Notes: generated from the sequence alone by a model not told the origin. Counted from the first letter of the stretch, positions 17,561-27,432 are shown. The stretch: 64,000 nucleotides of DNA from Labilithrix sp. (GCA_019637105.1 JAHBWF010000003.1:1-64000); one strand, 5' to 3'. Numbers and translations: made by a program.

Positions 17561-18751
17561 TCACGCCGCGAGGTTCGCCAGGCTCCTCGGCAGCGGAAAC
17601 TCGTAGGTCGCCCCCTGGAGCCCGATCTCGACGACCCGGTCCCAGTAGTGCGTCCCCACGGCGATCGCGCTCCGCTCGCCGAACGGGACGGCGCGGGTGA
17701 CGCGCGAGGCCGCCGTGATGAGGCGCTTCATCATCGGCATCGCGTAGCGGATCGGCTGGCGCGGGACGTCGAGCTTGTCGGCGAGCTCGTCGCCGATGAG
17801 CTCGCGGCAGACGAGCCGCCCGAACATGACGTTGCGCTCTGCCTCGCGGATCTTCCGCTTCGTGTCGCAGCCGTCGAAGGCGGCTTCGAAGAGGGCGCGC
17901 GTGAGGTCGCGCGAGTCCTGGTCGGGCTCGCCCATCGTGAGCTCGATCAGATCGGCGAGGCGCATCGCCTCGGGCTCGGACGCAGGGAGGATGTCCGAGT
18001 GGACGCCGATGGTCCTCCCGACCCAGCGCCAGAGGTGGATGTAGCTGTCGGCGTCCTCCGAGGGGATCGGCATCCCGAGCTTCCGGAGGCCGTCGATGAT
18101 CGCCGCCGAGAAGAGCAGCGTCGTCCCCGCGAGATCGTGCTGGTTCGCCGGCAGCCCCCACGCCTCGGTGTTCCAGCGGCCGCTCGCGAGGATCATCTTG
18201 CGGACCTGCGCGTGGATGAGGCGCACCTTCAGCGTGATCTGCCAGCCCTCGGCGAACGGGCGCATCCCCGCCGGGCGGCAGACCGCCTGGACGAAGCGCG
18301 CGGTCTCGTTGAGCCGGCGCGCGGCCTGCTCCTTCAAGCGGCCGGAGAAGACGAGCGGCTTGTTGCCGCCGGGCGACGCGTAGCCGAGCACGAGCGACCG
18401 CGCGCCGAGCACGGCGCCCCCCAACGCGCCTGCGCGCATGAGGAGCGCGCCGCCGCGATCGGCCACGCCCCAGTCGACCCACGCGGGCACGTACGCCGCC
18501 TCCTCGAGGAGCTCGCGCATCGCGGGAGGAGACTCGGGGATCGGCTCGCCGCGGAGGCCGCGCTCGAAGACACGCCAGCCCTCGCCCTTCTCCATGTCGT
18601 CCATCGCGGCGATGACGCGGTCCGCCTGGACGTCGCTGTCCCAGAGGTGGCGGCCGAGCCGATCGACGCGATCTCCGAAGCGCCGGCGCGCGGGCTCGAG
18701 GTTGACGTAGCGCGCCGGGAACATCGGCCGCGGGGCGACGGTGGCGGTCAC
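17561..18751 (-). CDS. MpaB/Lcp-type (DUF2236) haem oxygenase-like protein
   Basis: The 396-aa protein shows the oxygenase-MpaB/latex-clearing-protein pattern: KPLVFSGRLKEQAARRLNETARFV, VRLIHAQVRKMI (the conserved R..H..vR helix that bears the haem-ligand region), NQHDLAGTTLLFSA, and a closing segment of small helices. Family members use a b-type haem with O2 to cleave or modify hydrophobic substrates. There is no signal peptide, unlike secreted Lcp, so a cytoplasmic role is likely. The start GTG 18751 fits the family N-terminus. Confidence 0.75.
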   Translation of the reverse strand: MTATVAPRPMFPARYVNLEPARRRFGDRVDRLGRHLWDSDVQADRVIAAMDDMEKGEGWRVFERGLRGEPIPESPPAMRELLEEAAYVPAWVDWGVADRGGALLMRAGALGGAVLGARSLVLGYASPGGNKPLVFSGRLKEQAARRLNETARFVQAVCRPAGMRPFAEGWQITLKVRLIHAQVRKMILASGRWNTEAWGLPANQHDLAGTTLLFSAAIIDGLRKLGMPIPSEDADSYIHLWRWVGRTIGVHSDILPASEPEAMRLADLIELTMGEPDQDSRDLTRALFEAAFDGCDTKRKIREAERNVMFGRLVCRELIGDELADKLDVPRQPIRYAMPMMKRLITAASRVTRAVPFGERSAIAVGTHYWDRVVEIGLQGATYEFPLPRSLANLAA

Positions 18752-18769
18752 GCTCGAAGGATAAGCCTC

Positions 18770-19465
18770 TCAGAAGCCGAGCGCGAGGATCGGCCCGACG
18801 CCGAAGCCTTTGAATCGTGTCCCTGTGATCACCTGGTACGAGGCCTCGACGCCGATCGCGATTGGGCGGAAATGGATCATGAAGCCGCCGCCGCCCATCA
18901 GCGCCGCGCCGGTCGCGGAGCCTGCGGCGGCGTCGCCCTCGACGTGGCCGGCGCCCACGCCGCCCTCGACGAAGGGCGCGAAGCGATCGATCGGGAGCAC
19001 GATCTTGAACGTCGGCATGCCGAGGTAGACGTTCGGGTCGACGAAGTAGCCCGCGAGGCGCACGCCGGGGACGAGGATCACCGAGTCGAGATCGAAGCCG
19101 TATCCGAAGCGGAGCCCGAGCGCGAAGCCCGCCTTGCCGCGCGAGAAGACGACGCCGGGCGCGATGCCCCACTGGAAGCCCGAGTTGTAGAGCGACACGA
19201 GCGTACGCCCCTCGGACATCGGCTCGGGGATGTCCTCCGGCCGGAGCGTCACCGGCGCGACCTCGGGCGGCGGCGGCTCGACCGCGACCGGCGGCGGGGG
19301 CGGAGGCGCCTCGGGCTCGGGGGTCGGCTCGGGCGGCGCTTCGGCGGGCGGTTCGGGCGGGGCCTCCGGCGCGGAAGGCTCGGGCTCGGGCTGAGCGCGC
19401 GCGACGAGCGGCGCGGTGAAGACGAGAGCAGCGACGAGCGACGAGACGAGCGACGGCGACCTCAC
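18770..19465 (-). CDS. Outer-membrane beta-barrel protein with Pro/Glu-rich linker
   Basis: The 231-aa protein has a signal peptide (SLVSSLVAALVFTAPLVARA), a ~50-residue Pro/Glu/Ala linker, then about eight amphipathic beta strands (VVFSRGKAGFALGLRFGYGFD, FAPFVEGGVGAGHVEG, GVEASYQVITGTRFKGFGVGP) and a C-terminal Phe. This fits a small 8-strand outer-membrane barrel. Only 18 bp separate it from the downstream oxygenase gene, so co-transcription is likely. Confidence 0.65.
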   Translation of the reverse strand: MRSPSLVSSLVAALVFTAPLVARAQPEPEPSAPEAPPEPPAEAPPEPTPEPEAPPPPPPVAVEPPPPEVAPVTLRPEDIPEPMSEGRTLVSLYNSGFQWGIAPGVVFSRGKAGFALGLRFGYGFDLDSVILVPGVRLAGYFVDPNVYLGMPTFKIVLPIDRFAPFVEGGVGAGHVEGDAAAGSATGAALMGGGGFMIHFRPIAIGVEASYQVITGTRFKGFGVGPILALGF

Positions 19466-19504
19466 GGTCGGTATCCTAACCCGCGTTCCGGCCGGAGCGG
19501 ATCT

Positions 19505-20347
19505 CTACCTCGCCGCGCGGCGACGCTTCTCCTCGTACATGGCGCGATCGGCGCGCTCGATCAGGTCGTCGGCGGTGGACGCGTCGTCCGCGACCGCGAT
19601 GCCCGCGGAGAACGACGTGGCCAGCGGCGCCGTGAGCTCCTCGAAGCGCGCGCGCAGGCGCGTGACGGCGGCGCGCGACTCCTCGATCGACGCGTCGACG
19701 AGCATCAGGGCGAACTCGTCGCCGCCGAGGCGCGCCACGACGTCGCCGCGACGGAGCACCGAGCGCGCCGCCTCCGCCATCGTGCGCAGGACCTCGTCGC
19801 CGCGCGCGTGCCCGTGGACGTCGTTGACGAGCTTGAAGCCGTCGAGGTCGACGTACACGACCGTCACGCGACGCCGGCGCTGCCGCAGCTCGTGCTGGAG
19901 CAGGTTCATGAAGTGACCGGCGCGCGGGAGACCGGTGACGGCGTCGGCGCTGGCCTCCTCGAGCGCGCGCTCGAGCAGCGCGGGCGCGACCATGATCGGG
20001 CGGCTCTCGCGCGGGTTCCGCCGGGTCGCCGGGCGGCTCGTGAGCAGGTCGAGGGCGGCCACCCGCACGTGGACGGGGCGGCCGAGGACGCGCGCCATCT
20101 CCCGGCGGTGCGCGACGACGCGCGCGTAGAGGGCCCGCGCCTCGACCTCGCAGAGGCTCATCCCGAGCATCAACCGGACGAGCTCGGCGTGCGGCTCCTC
20201 GCTCGTGAGCGCGCGCTCCGCGAGCAGACGCTCGAGCTCCGCGTCGTCGCAGAGGCGCTCGAAGATGTCCTCGCGGATGAGCTGCCAGGCGGCCTCACTC
20301 TCCGTGCGCCCGCTGCTGCTCGGTGGAGCGGTGGTCGTCATCGACAT
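19505..20347 (-). CDS. GGDEF diguanylate cyclase
   Basis: From ATG 20347 the 280-aa protein has an N-terminal helical region (about 1-110) without a recognised sensor domain and a GGDEF domain (about 115-280). The active site is intact (ARLGGDEFAL), and RRGD five residues before it forms an inhibitory I-site (RxxD). It should make cyclic di-GMP with product inhibition, in the cytoplasm. The signal it senses is not evident. Confidence 0.85.
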   Translation of the reverse strand: MSMTTTAPPSSSGRTESEAAWQLIREDIFERLCDDAELERLLAERALTSEEPHAELVRLMLGMSLCEVEARALYARVVAHRREMARVLGRPVHVRVAALDLLTSRPATRRNPRESRPIMVAPALLERALEEASADAVTGLPRAGHFMNLLQHELRQRRRRVTVVYVDLDGFKLVNDVHGHARGDEVLRTMAEAARSVLRRGDVVARLGGDEFALMLVDASIEESRAAVTRLRARFEELTAPLATSFSAGIAVADDASTADDLIERADRAMYEEKRRRAAR

Positions 20348-20611
20348 CGGACGACGAGGAACATGCTCACGACGCGTCGCCTGCGCCAGAGCAGGAGCGC
20401 GTTGAGAGGAGGGACCCGAGCGTGAGGAAGCAGCGGCGCGATAGACCAAGGTATGACGGCACAACCCCCACACCGCCGTCGCGCTTCCCGGTCGCGCTTC
20501 GAATCGATGTGTGCATGTCACACATCGACCTCGCGGCGCTCTCGAGCGGAGCCCGCGGCGACCGGCGAGAGGCCGGAGCGCGCGCGAGACGTCGTCGCGG
20601 GCGCTCGGGGC

Positions 20612-21784
20612 TCAGGACGCGCGGGCGACCAGCTCGATCTCGGTGATCTCCGCCGGAGCGCCGACGCGCATCGGCGGGCCCCAGTAGCCGGTGCCCCGGC
20701 TCACGTAGATCTGCGCGCGCGCGAGCTTGTGGAGCCCCGCGACGAACGGCTGCTGCAGCCGCACGGCGAGGTTCCACGGGAACATCTGCCCGCCGTGCGT
20801 GTGCCCCGAGAGCTGGAGATCGACGCCGAGCCGGTCGGCGAGCTCGACGCCGCGCGGCTGGTGCGCGAGCAGGACGCACGCGCGCGCGTCGTCGCGCCCC
20901 GCGAGCGCCTTCTCGAGGTCCGAGCCGTGACCGTTGCCGTAGCCGCCGGAGGAGTGATCGTCGATGCCCGCGAGGTCGAAGCCGTGCTCGCCGCCGATGC
21001 GCACGCGCTCGTTGCGGAGCACCTTCACGCCCAGCTTGCCCAGGTGCGCGATCCACTCGTCGACGCCGGAGTAGTACTCGTGGTTGCCGGTCACGAAGAA
21101 GACGCCGTGCTTGGCTTGGAGCTTCGCCAGCGGCGCGACGTGCTCGGCGAGCTCCGCGACCGAGCCGTCGACGAGGTCGCCCGTGATCGCGATCACGTCG
21201 GGCTCGAGCGCGTTCACGCGAGCGACGACGTCCTCGATGAAGCCCTTGCCGATCGTCGGGCCGACGTGGACGTCGGTGAGCTGCACGATCCGCGTCCCCG
21301 ACGCCGATTTCGACAGCCGATCGAGCGCCACGCGGACGCGCTTCACCGACACCGCGGAGAGCGCGCTCACCAACCCGGCCGAGCTCGCGCCGAGGCCGAG
21401 CAGCGCGGCGCCGCCGGCGAAGAGGCGCGAGATCGCGCGGCGGCGCTCGGGATCGTCGAGCACGCCGGCGCCGCCCGCCTGGAGGCGGAGGGTGACCACG
21501 CGCGCGAGATCGCTCACGGCGAGCGCCATGACGAGGAAGAAGACGACGCCGAGCCAGGTGTAGCCGAGCCACATGTACGGCGACGCCACCGAGCGCGGCA
21601 AGAACCGGAACGCGACGAACCCGGTCATCAGGATGACGAAGAGGACGACGATCACCACGGTCGCCGCCCGCGCCCACGGCGACGGGAGCGCCGCGTCCCG
21701 GACGAGCCGAGCCCAGATGTAACGGTGCGCGCTGCCCATCACGAGCGACGCGAGGACGAAGAACACGACGTAGCGCGCCGCCAT
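20612..21784 (-). CDS. Membrane metallophosphoesterase (YkuE/calcineurin-like)
   Basis: The 390-aa protein begins with four membrane helices (about 1-130). A calcineurin-like phosphoesterase domain follows, with all metal motifs: LTDVHVGP, GDLVDG, GNHEYY, LAHQP and SGHTHGGQ. Related YkuE-type proteins act on membrane or nucleotide phosphoesters; the substrate is not predictable. ATG 21784 was chosen because sequence upstream is Arg-rich and not membrane-like. Confidence 0.85.
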   Translation of the reverse strand: MAARYVVFFVLASLVMGSAHRYIWARLVRDAALPSPWARAATVVIVVLFVILMTGFVAFRFLPRSVASPYMWLGYTWLGVVFFLVMALAVSDLARVVTLRLQAGGAGVLDDPERRRAISRLFAGGAALLGLGASSAGLVSALSAVSVKRVRVALDRLSKSASGTRIVQLTDVHVGPTIGKGFIEDVVARVNALEPDVIAITGDLVDGSVAELAEHVAPLAKLQAKHGVFFVTGNHEYYSGVDEWIAHLGKLGVKVLRNERVRIGGEHGFDLAGIDDHSSGGYGNGHGSDLEKALAGRDDARACVLLAHQPRGVELADRLGVDLQLSGHTHGGQMFPWNLAVRLQQPFVAGLHKLARAQIYVSRGTGYWGPPMRVGAPAEITEIELVARAS

Positions 21785-22405
21785 GAGGATCCATCGTACG
21801 ATGATTCCGAACCGGCCGTCGTTGCGGGCCGCGCCCCCCGCCGCCGCCCGCACGAAGCGGGTCGCCGCGCGCACGGGAGCGTCCGCGCCGTCGTCCCGAC
21901 GATCCACGAGCGAGCGCCGCCGTCGCTCGCCCGGCGCGCGGGGCGGCTCCCGGCGGCTCCGGCGCGCGCCTCCCGGCGCCTCACGGAGCGGCCTCCGGCG
22001 CGTCGCGTTTCGCGGCGGCGCCGTCGCGTTCTCCTGCGGGGCACTTTCGTCGGCCCTGTGGCGCAAACGTCGCGACGGCGCGCGCGATCGTTCGCGAGCG
22101 AGAACAATCCGGACGCCCGATCGGCACTAGTCTTCGCCGCGTGGGGCCCTACGTCTCGATGAGGCGGAGCAAGCCGTGCGGCCGAAAGGACGAGCTCACC
22201 GAACCATCCGAGCGTACGACGCGGGGACGAACCGCGACGTGAAGCGACCACACGACACGTTCGACGGGGGCGATCCCTCCTCGGCGGCACGCCGCTGGCA
22301 AGGCCGACGCCGCTCGCGTCTCGCGACCACCTCACGTCGGGCCAGGCGGGGCGCCGGCCCAGCGCTCGCGGAGACGCCGGCGCGTCGCGTTGGTGAGGAG
22401 AAAGG
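21785..22405. other. Intergenic region, no supported gene
   Basis: This divergent intergenic stretch of about 620 bp should carry promoters for the phosphoesterase (left) and antiporter (right). Open frames here are Arg/Pro-rich shadows. I see no clear -35/-10, repeat or RNA gene. The antiporter's ribosome site (AGGAG at 22396-22400) lies at its right end. Confidence 0.5.
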
Positions 22406-24100
22406 ATGACCGAGCTCAACGTCTTGATGACCTTCACGGGCGGCCTGGCCGCGGCCCTCGTCCTGGGCTTCCTCGCGAAGCGCCTGCGCCTCTCGCCCAT
22501 CGTCGGCTACCTGATCGCGGGGATCGCCGTCGGCCCGTTCACCCCGGGCTACGTCGCGGACCATCACGTCGCCGAGCAGTTCGCCGAGATCGGCGTCATC
22601 CTGCTGCTCTTCGGCATCGGGCTGCGGTTCCACCTGCGGGAGCTGCTCGCGGTGTGGCGCGTCGCCCTCCCAGGGGCGCTCTTCCAGAGCGCCATCTCCA
22701 CGATGGCGCTCGCCGCGCTCCTCCGCCTGATCGGCTACGACTGGCAATCCGGCATCGTCCTCGGGATCGCGATCTCCGTGGCGAGCACCGTGGTGATGGC
22801 GCTCGTCCTCGCCGAGCGGCGCGACCTGCACGCCCCGATCGGGCACATCGCGATCGGCTGGACCGTCGTCGAGGATCTCCTCACGGTGACCGCGCTGCTG
22901 CTGCTCCCGATGTTCCTCGGCGAGGGCGCGAGCGGCGCGGACGGGGTCGGGGCCGCGCTCGGAGAGGCGGCGCTCAAGATCGGCGCGCTCGTGGCGCTCG
23001 TCGTCGTGCTGGGCAAGTGGGTGATCCCCTGGTCGCTCGAGCACGTCGCGGCCGCTCGTTCGCGCGAGCTGTTCACGCTCTCGGTGCTGGTGATCGCCCT
23101 CGGCATCGCCGTCGGCTCGGCCAAGCTCTTCGGGGTGTCGATGGCGCTCGGGGCCTTCCTCGCCGGGCTGGCGGTCGGTCGCTCGGAGTTCGCGGCGCGC
23201 GCGGCCAACGACGCGCTGCCGATGCAGGACGCGTTCGCCGTCCTCTTCTTCGTCTCCGTCGGCATGCTGTGCGATCCGCGCAGCCTCGTGAGCTCGCCGC
23301 TCCTCATCGCCCTGGTGCTGGTCGTGGTCCTCCTGGGCAAGCCGCTCGCCGCGATGCTCGTCGTCCGCGTGCTGGGCAAGCCGATGCCCACGGCGGTCGC
23401 GGTCGGGGCCGCGCTCTCCCAGGTGGGCGAGTTCAGCTTCATCCTCGGCTCCACGGCCAAGGGGCTGGGCGTGATCGACGACAACGGCTGGAACGCGCTC
23501 ATCGGCGCCTCGATCCTGTCGATCGCGCTCAACCCGACGATCTACCGGCTCGCCCGCAGGGCGTTCGGCGGCGCCGCCGCGCTCGCTCCGCCGACCGGCG
23601 AGCGGCCGCCGGTCGACCCGCGACGCTGCGTGCTCGTCGGCCACGGGCCGGTCGGCAGCACGGTGCGCCGGATCCTCGCCGAGCACGACACGGACGTCAC
23701 GGTGGTCGAGCTCAACCTCGACACCGTCCGGAGCCTCCGCGCCCAGGGTCAGCGGGCGCTCTACGGAGACGTGCTCCGCCCCGGCACGCTCGAGGAGGCC
23801 GGCATCGCCACGGCAGGAAGCTTGATCCTCAGCGTGGAGATCGAGGACGCCGCCGAGCTGATCCGCCAGGCGCGCGCCGCGAACCCCTCGCTCCGCGTCC
23901 TCGCGCGCTGTGCGCACCTCCGGGAGGCCGCCGCGCTCCGCGACGCGGGCGCGACGGTCGTCGCCGGGGAGGCCGAGGTCGCGATCGCGCTCGCCGAGGT
24001 GCTGAGGCCCGACGAGGGCGACGACGACGCGGGCGCGACCCGCGACCGGCGCATCGAAGCCACGCGCAGGCGCCTCTACGAACGCCACGCGAGCGGCTGA
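22406..24100 (+). CDS. Kef/YbaL-type monovalent cation:proton antiporter (CPA2) with RCK_N domain
   Basis: The 564-aa protein has about 12 membrane segments with CPA2 features (LSPIVGYLIAGIAVGPFTPGYV, AEIGVILLLFGIGLRF, GAALSQVGEFSFILGS). A cytosolic Rossmann domain follows from about residue 405 (RCVLVGHGPVGSTVRRIL, VVELNLDTVRSLR), the RCK_N/TrkA-N nucleotide-binding module. No RCK_C is evident, as in YbaL. AGGAGAAAGG directly precedes the ATG. Role: K+/H+ or Na+/H+ exchange, probably gated by NAD(H) or another nucleotide. Confidence 0.9.
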   Translation: MTELNVLMTFTGGLAAALVLGFLAKRLRLSPIVGYLIAGIAVGPFTPGYVADHHVAEQFAEIGVILLLFGIGLRFHLRELLAVWRVALPGALFQSAISTMALAALLRLIGYDWQSGIVLGIAISVASTVVMALVLAERRDLHAPIGHIAIGWTVVEDLLTVTALLLLPMFLGEGASGADGVGAALGEAALKIGALVALVVVLGKWVIPWSLEHVAAARSRELFTLSVLVIALGIAVGSAKLFGVSMALGAFLAGLAVGRSEFAARAANDALPMQDAFAVLFFVSVGMLCDPRSLVSSPLLIALVLVVVLLGKPLAAMLVVRVLGKPMPTAVAVGAALSQVGEFSFILGSTAKGLGVIDDNGWNALIGASILSIALNPTIYRLARRAFGGAAALAPPTGERPPVDPRRCVLVGHGPVGSTVRRILAEHDTDVTVVELNLDTVRSLRAQGQRALYGDVLRPGTLEEAGIATAGSLILSVEIEDAAELIRQARAANPSLRVLARCAHLREAAALRDAGATVVAGEAEVAIALAEVLRPDEGDDDAGATRDRRIEATRRRLYERHASG

Positions 24101-24147
24101 CGGCGGCCGCCGGCGCGCCCGCGAGCCGAGCGCGGACGCGCTCAGAC

Positions 24148-25338
24148 TCAGAAGAAGTCGCGCGTCGTCGGGTAGGCGCCCGCGAACCAGGCGTCGAGGA
24201 GCGCGCGCGCGTCGTCGTCGGCCTCGAGCCAACCCGCGTCGGCGAGGACGTGACTCGCCGCGTGGCCGGTGTAGAGCGCGGCGAGGCCCCGCTCGCCGAT
24301 CGTCGCGCGCGGCGCGCCGGCGAGCGCCCGACCGGCGACGACCTTCGCCGCGCCGTCCTCGAGGGAGATCGCGTAGCGGCCGCTGTTCTCGGGCATCGAC
24401 GCGTCGTCCACCTCGAGCGTGAGCGCTCCGCCCGCGCCGCGCGGCCAGCCGCGCGACGAGAGGGCGCGCGCGACGTCGACGACCCGCACCATGAACCAAT
24501 CGGTGAGCGTGACGGTGTGGTGCCGCTCCGGCAGGAGGTTCGTGAAGAGGTCCGACGCGCCGCCGTGCCACTTCACCGAGCTCGCCAGCGAGCGGTACTC
24601 CACCAGCAGCCGAAGGATCGCGCGGGCGGCGCGGGACGTCGTCGCCGCGAGGTCCGTGACGAGGACGCTCGAGTCCGCGGCCCCCATCGCGTGCGAGAGC
24701 ACCACGTAGCCCTCGAGCGCGCCGGCGTGCGAGACGGTGAACGTCTTCGTCGAGCGGCCGCGCGGCCTCGACACGCGGGCCCAGACGTAGGGTCCGCGAT
24801 CGACGTACCCCGGGCACCTTCGGGCCGTCGCGTCGTACAGCGCGACGACGTCCTCGGGCGTGCCGCTCACCTCGGCCAGGGTCGCCTCGGGGACGCGGGG
24901 GACCTCGCAGGTGCGCGGATCGAGCTCGATCGCGAAGCGAGCTCCCGCGCGCTCGTAGCCCGCGCTGCGGTAGAGGGTGACCGACGCCGGATAGAGCGTC
25001 GACAGCGCGAACCCACGCGCGCGCGCCTCGCGCAGCATCGACAGCATCAGGTGCTTGGCGACGCCGCGCCCGCGCTCCTCCGGGACGACGCCGACTCCGG
25101 CGACGCCCATGGTCGAGACCGAGCGGCCGCCGAACCACTGCCCCATCGGGATCTCGACGAGCCCCCCGCGGACGTCTCCTCCTCGCTTGAGGACGCGGAG
25201 GTTCTCGATCCCCGCCCGCTCGAACCAGATCTTCGCCTCGTCCGGGGGGAAGCCGAACGCGTGGGAGAGGACGTCGCCGAGTCGAGCGACGTCGGGTTCG
25301 AGGACCGAGGACAGCTCGAGGTCGCGATGAGGAGCCAT
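24148..25338 (-). CDS. Eis-like GNAT N-acetyltransferase
   Basis: The 396-aa protein has the GNAT acetyl-CoA motif VAGVGVVPEERGRGVAKHLM, then LYPASVTLYRSAGYE. A second acetyltransferase-like half and a C-terminal SCP2-like domain follow, ending in an aromatic carboxylate (TTRDFF), as in Eis, where the C-terminal Phe carboxylate takes part in catalysis. Eis enzymes multi-acetylate amines such as aminoglycosides. ATG 25338 is preferred over 25359, which would only add MVMVRRP. Confidence 0.85.
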   Translation of the reverse strand: MAPHRDLELSSVLEPDVARLGDVLSHAFGFPPDEAKIWFERAGIENLRVLKRGGDVRGGLVEIPMGQWFGGRSVSTMGVAGVGVVPEERGRGVAKHLMLSMLREARARGFALSTLYPASVTLYRSAGYERAGARFAIELDPRTCEVPRVPEATLAEVSGTPEDVVALYDATARRCPGYVDRGPYVWARVSRPRGRSTKTFTVSHAGALEGYVVLSHAMGAADSSVLVTDLAATTSRAARAILRLLVEYRSLASSVKWHGGASDLFTNLLPERHHTVTLTDWFMVRVVDVARALSSRGWPRGAGGALTLEVDDASMPENSGRYAISLEDGAAKVVAGRALAGAPRATIGERGLAALYTGHAASHVLADAGWLEADDDARALLDAWFAGAYPTTRDFF

Positions 25339-25477
25339 GGGACGCCGGACCATAACCACCGCGGGCGGAGCGCGCCACGCCCACGCGCGACGCTCCCGCC
25401 TCCGCGCGCCGTTTTCGCGCGTCCGCGGCGGCGGCCCCTCCCCCGCGCTCCCCGCCGGGTGCTAGCGTCCGATCTCG

Positions 25478-26290
25478 ATGGGTCGCGAGGTCCTCCCTCG
25501 GCTCTGCGCCCGCGCGCGCAAGGAGAGGCCCGAGCTCGGGAGCGTGAGCGAGGCCGAGCTCGAGGCCTTCATCGTGGCGCGCGTGCCCGACGAGCGGCTC
25601 GACGACGCCGTCCGCGTCGAGGACCTCTTGCTCGCCTGCGCCTGCGCGAAGGGAGCCCGCGCCGCGCACGACGCCCTGCAGGCGCTGTCGCAGCCGGACA
25701 TCGACCGAGCCCACGCGCGCATCCATCCCCCGGTCACCTTGCCTCAGGCCCGCGAGCTCGTCTGGCGCCACCTGCTGCACGTGCCCGACGGCGGCGCCGC
25801 GCGCGTCGCGCTCTACAAGGGCGAGACGGAGCTGCTCGGCTGGGTGCGGGCGCTCGCGAACCGCCTGCTCCTCGCCCTTGTCAGCGGCGCGAAGCCCGCC
25901 CCCGCGTCGCTCGAGGACGCCATCCTGCAGCACTCGGCGGGCAACGCGGCGCTCGCCCTCGAGCCCGAGCTCGAACGCGTCAAGCAGGCGTACCTCCCGG
26001 GCCTCCGCGCGACGCTCGGCTACACGCTGACGTCGCTCGACGCGCGCGAGCGCGCGCTGCTCAAGGACGCGATCGTCGAGCGCCACGATCTCGACGCGCT
26101 CGCGCTGATGTACGCGGGCCCGCGCGGCGCGATCGCCGCGGCGATCGCGGCGGCGCGCGACAAGCTCCAGTACCGCCTGAAGAACCGCCTCGCGGAGCGG
26201 ATGAAGGTCTCCGACCGCGACCACGCGAGCCTCGTGAGCTGCGTCGCCGTCCAGCTCGACGCCGCGCTGTCGCGGACCCTGGACAGCTGA
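25478..26290 (+). CDS. Sigma-70-like transcription factor (myxobacterial ECF-like group)
   Basis: The 270-aa protein has a helix-rich middle (YKGETELLGWVRALANRLLLAL) like sigma region 2. A C-terminal region-4-like helix-turn-helix follows: YTLTSLDARERALLKDAIVERHDLDALALMYAGPRGAIAAAIAAARDKLQ has the shape of the L..RER.ll......g.s..eiA......V...l..ar..L pattern. This matches sigma-like regulators expanded in Sorangium-type myxobacteria. No anti-sigma factor gene is adjacent. Confidence 0.6.
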   Translation: MGREVLPRLCARARKERPELGSVSEAELEAFIVARVPDERLDDAVRVEDLLLACACAKGARAAHDALQALSQPDIDRAHARIHPPVTLPQARELVWRHLLHVPDGGAARVALYKGETELLGWVRALANRLLLALVSGAKPAPASLEDAILQHSAGNAALALEPELERVKQAYLPGLRATLGYTLTSLDARERALLKDAIVERHDLDALALMYAGPRGAIAAAIAAARDKLQYRLKNRLAERMKVSDRDHASLVSCVAVQLDAALSRTLDS

Positions 26291-26320
26291 CCGCCCGGAG
26301 GTCCGGCGCCCGCGCCTCGC

Positions 26321-26767
26321 TCAGAGCGTCGTCTCGGCGAGCTTCAAGACGGCCGCGAGCTCGGCGTCGGTCACCGGCGTCACGGAGATGCGGCCTCGCT
26401 TCACGAGCGCCATCTTCGCGAGGAGCGGGTGCGCCTTGAGCGCGGCCAGCGTGACCGGCCTCCGGAGCCGCTTCACGGGCGCGACCTCGACCGAGCTCCA
26501 GTCGCCGTCGGTCGTCGGGTCCTGGTAGGCCTCCTTGGTGACGCGGGCGACGCCGACGATCTCCTTGCCCTCGTTCGAGTGGTAGAAGAGGAGCGTGTCG
26601 CCCTTCTTCATCGCGCGCAGCGTGTTGCGCGCCTCGAAGTTGCGCACGCCGTCCCACGACGTCTTCTTGTCTTCGAGGAGCTGATCGAACGAGTAGACGA
26701 ACGGCTCGCTCTTCACGACGTAGCAGCGGCCCGGACGTTTCGAGGGAGAAGTCTTCGCGGAGGGCAT
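26321..26767 (-). CDS. EVE domain protein (THYN1-like)
   Basis: The 148-aa protein is a full EVE domain: YVVKSEPFVYSFDQL, WDGVRNFEARNTLRAMKKGDTLLFYHS, IVGVARVTKEAYQDPT and SVEVAPVKRLRRPVTL. EVE domains are PUA-like and bind modified bases in DNA or RNA. It diverges from the deoxynucleoside kinase with only ~28 bp between start codons. Confidence 0.9.
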   Translation of the reverse strand: MPSAKTSPSKRPGRCYVVKSEPFVYSFDQLLEDKKTSWDGVRNFEARNTLRAMKKGDTLLFYHSNEGKEIVGVARVTKEAYQDPTTDGDWSSVEVAPVKRLRRPVTLAALKAHPLLAKMALVKRGRISVTPVTDAELAAVLKLAETTL

Positions 26768-26795
26768 CCGGCCGGCAGTGTAGAGTCGGTGGTGC

Positions 26796-27407
26796 GTGAA
26801 GCGCTACGTCGCCGTCGCAGGCACCATCGGATCCGGAAAGACGTCCCTCGTGACGTGGCTCGTCAAGCGGTACGGCCTCGTGCCGTACTACGAGCCGAAC
26901 GACGCGAACCCGTACCTCGCGGACTTCTACCGCGACATGAAGAGCTGGGCGTTCCACTCGCAGCTCTTCTTCCTGTCGCACAAGCTCGAGCTGCACCAGT
27001 CGCTGCTCGCCTCGAAGGCGCCGGCCGTGATCGACCGGACGATCTACGAGGACGCCGAGATCTTCGCGCGGAACGCGAAGAGCCAGCGCTTCATCTCGGC
27101 GCGCGACTGGGCCGTCTACCAGCGGCTCTACGAGGGCATCAAGCGCACCCTGCCTCCCCCGGACGTGCTGGTCGCGGTCACCTGCAGCCTCGCCGCGACC
27201 AAGAAGCGGATCGCGCGGCGCGGCCGCGAGATGGAGCAGGCGATCCCCGACGCCTACCTGCGCAGGCTGCATCGGCTCTACGCGTCGTGGTTCGAGCGCT
27301 ACGACCTCGGGCCGATCGTGCGCATCGACACGACGAACCTCGACTACGTCGAGAACCTCGTCGACCTCATCGAGCTCCAGGAGAAGCTCGACGAGGTGCT
27401 GCGCTGA
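26796..27407 (+). CDS. Deoxynucleoside kinase (dGK/dCK/dNK family)
   Basis: The 203-aa protein has the P-loop VAVAGTIGSGKTSL (about 5-18), the substrate-site YYEPNDANPYL, DRTIYEDAEIFA (the DRS/E motif) and the lid RIARRGREMEQ. This is the bacterial dNK family, which phosphorylates salvaged deoxynucleosides to dNMP. The start is GTG 26796. Confidence 0.9.
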   Translation: MKRYVAVAGTIGSGKTSLVTWLVKRYGLVPYYEPNDANPYLADFYRDMKSWAFHSQLFFLSHKLELHQSLLASKAPAVIDRTIYEDAEIFARNAKSQRFISARDWAVYQRLYEGIKRTLPPPDVLVAVTCSLAATKKRIARRGREMEQAIPDAYLRRLHRLYASWFERYDLGPIVRIDTTNLDYVENLVDLIELQEKLDEVLR

Positions 27408-27432
27408 GGGCCGGAGGGGCGCCGCGGCGCCT

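Noticed and set aside
22196-26224. 1342-codon minus-strand open frame across several genes
   Set aside because: Arg/Asp/Glu-rich low-complexity translation opposite the antiporter and sigma-like gene. It crosses genes on both strands that have firm motifs.
22390-26439. 1349-codon plus-strand open frame
   Set aside because: Out of phase with the antiporter, which has all CPA2 and RCK motifs. Arg/Ala/Pro-rich composition shows a frame-shadow.
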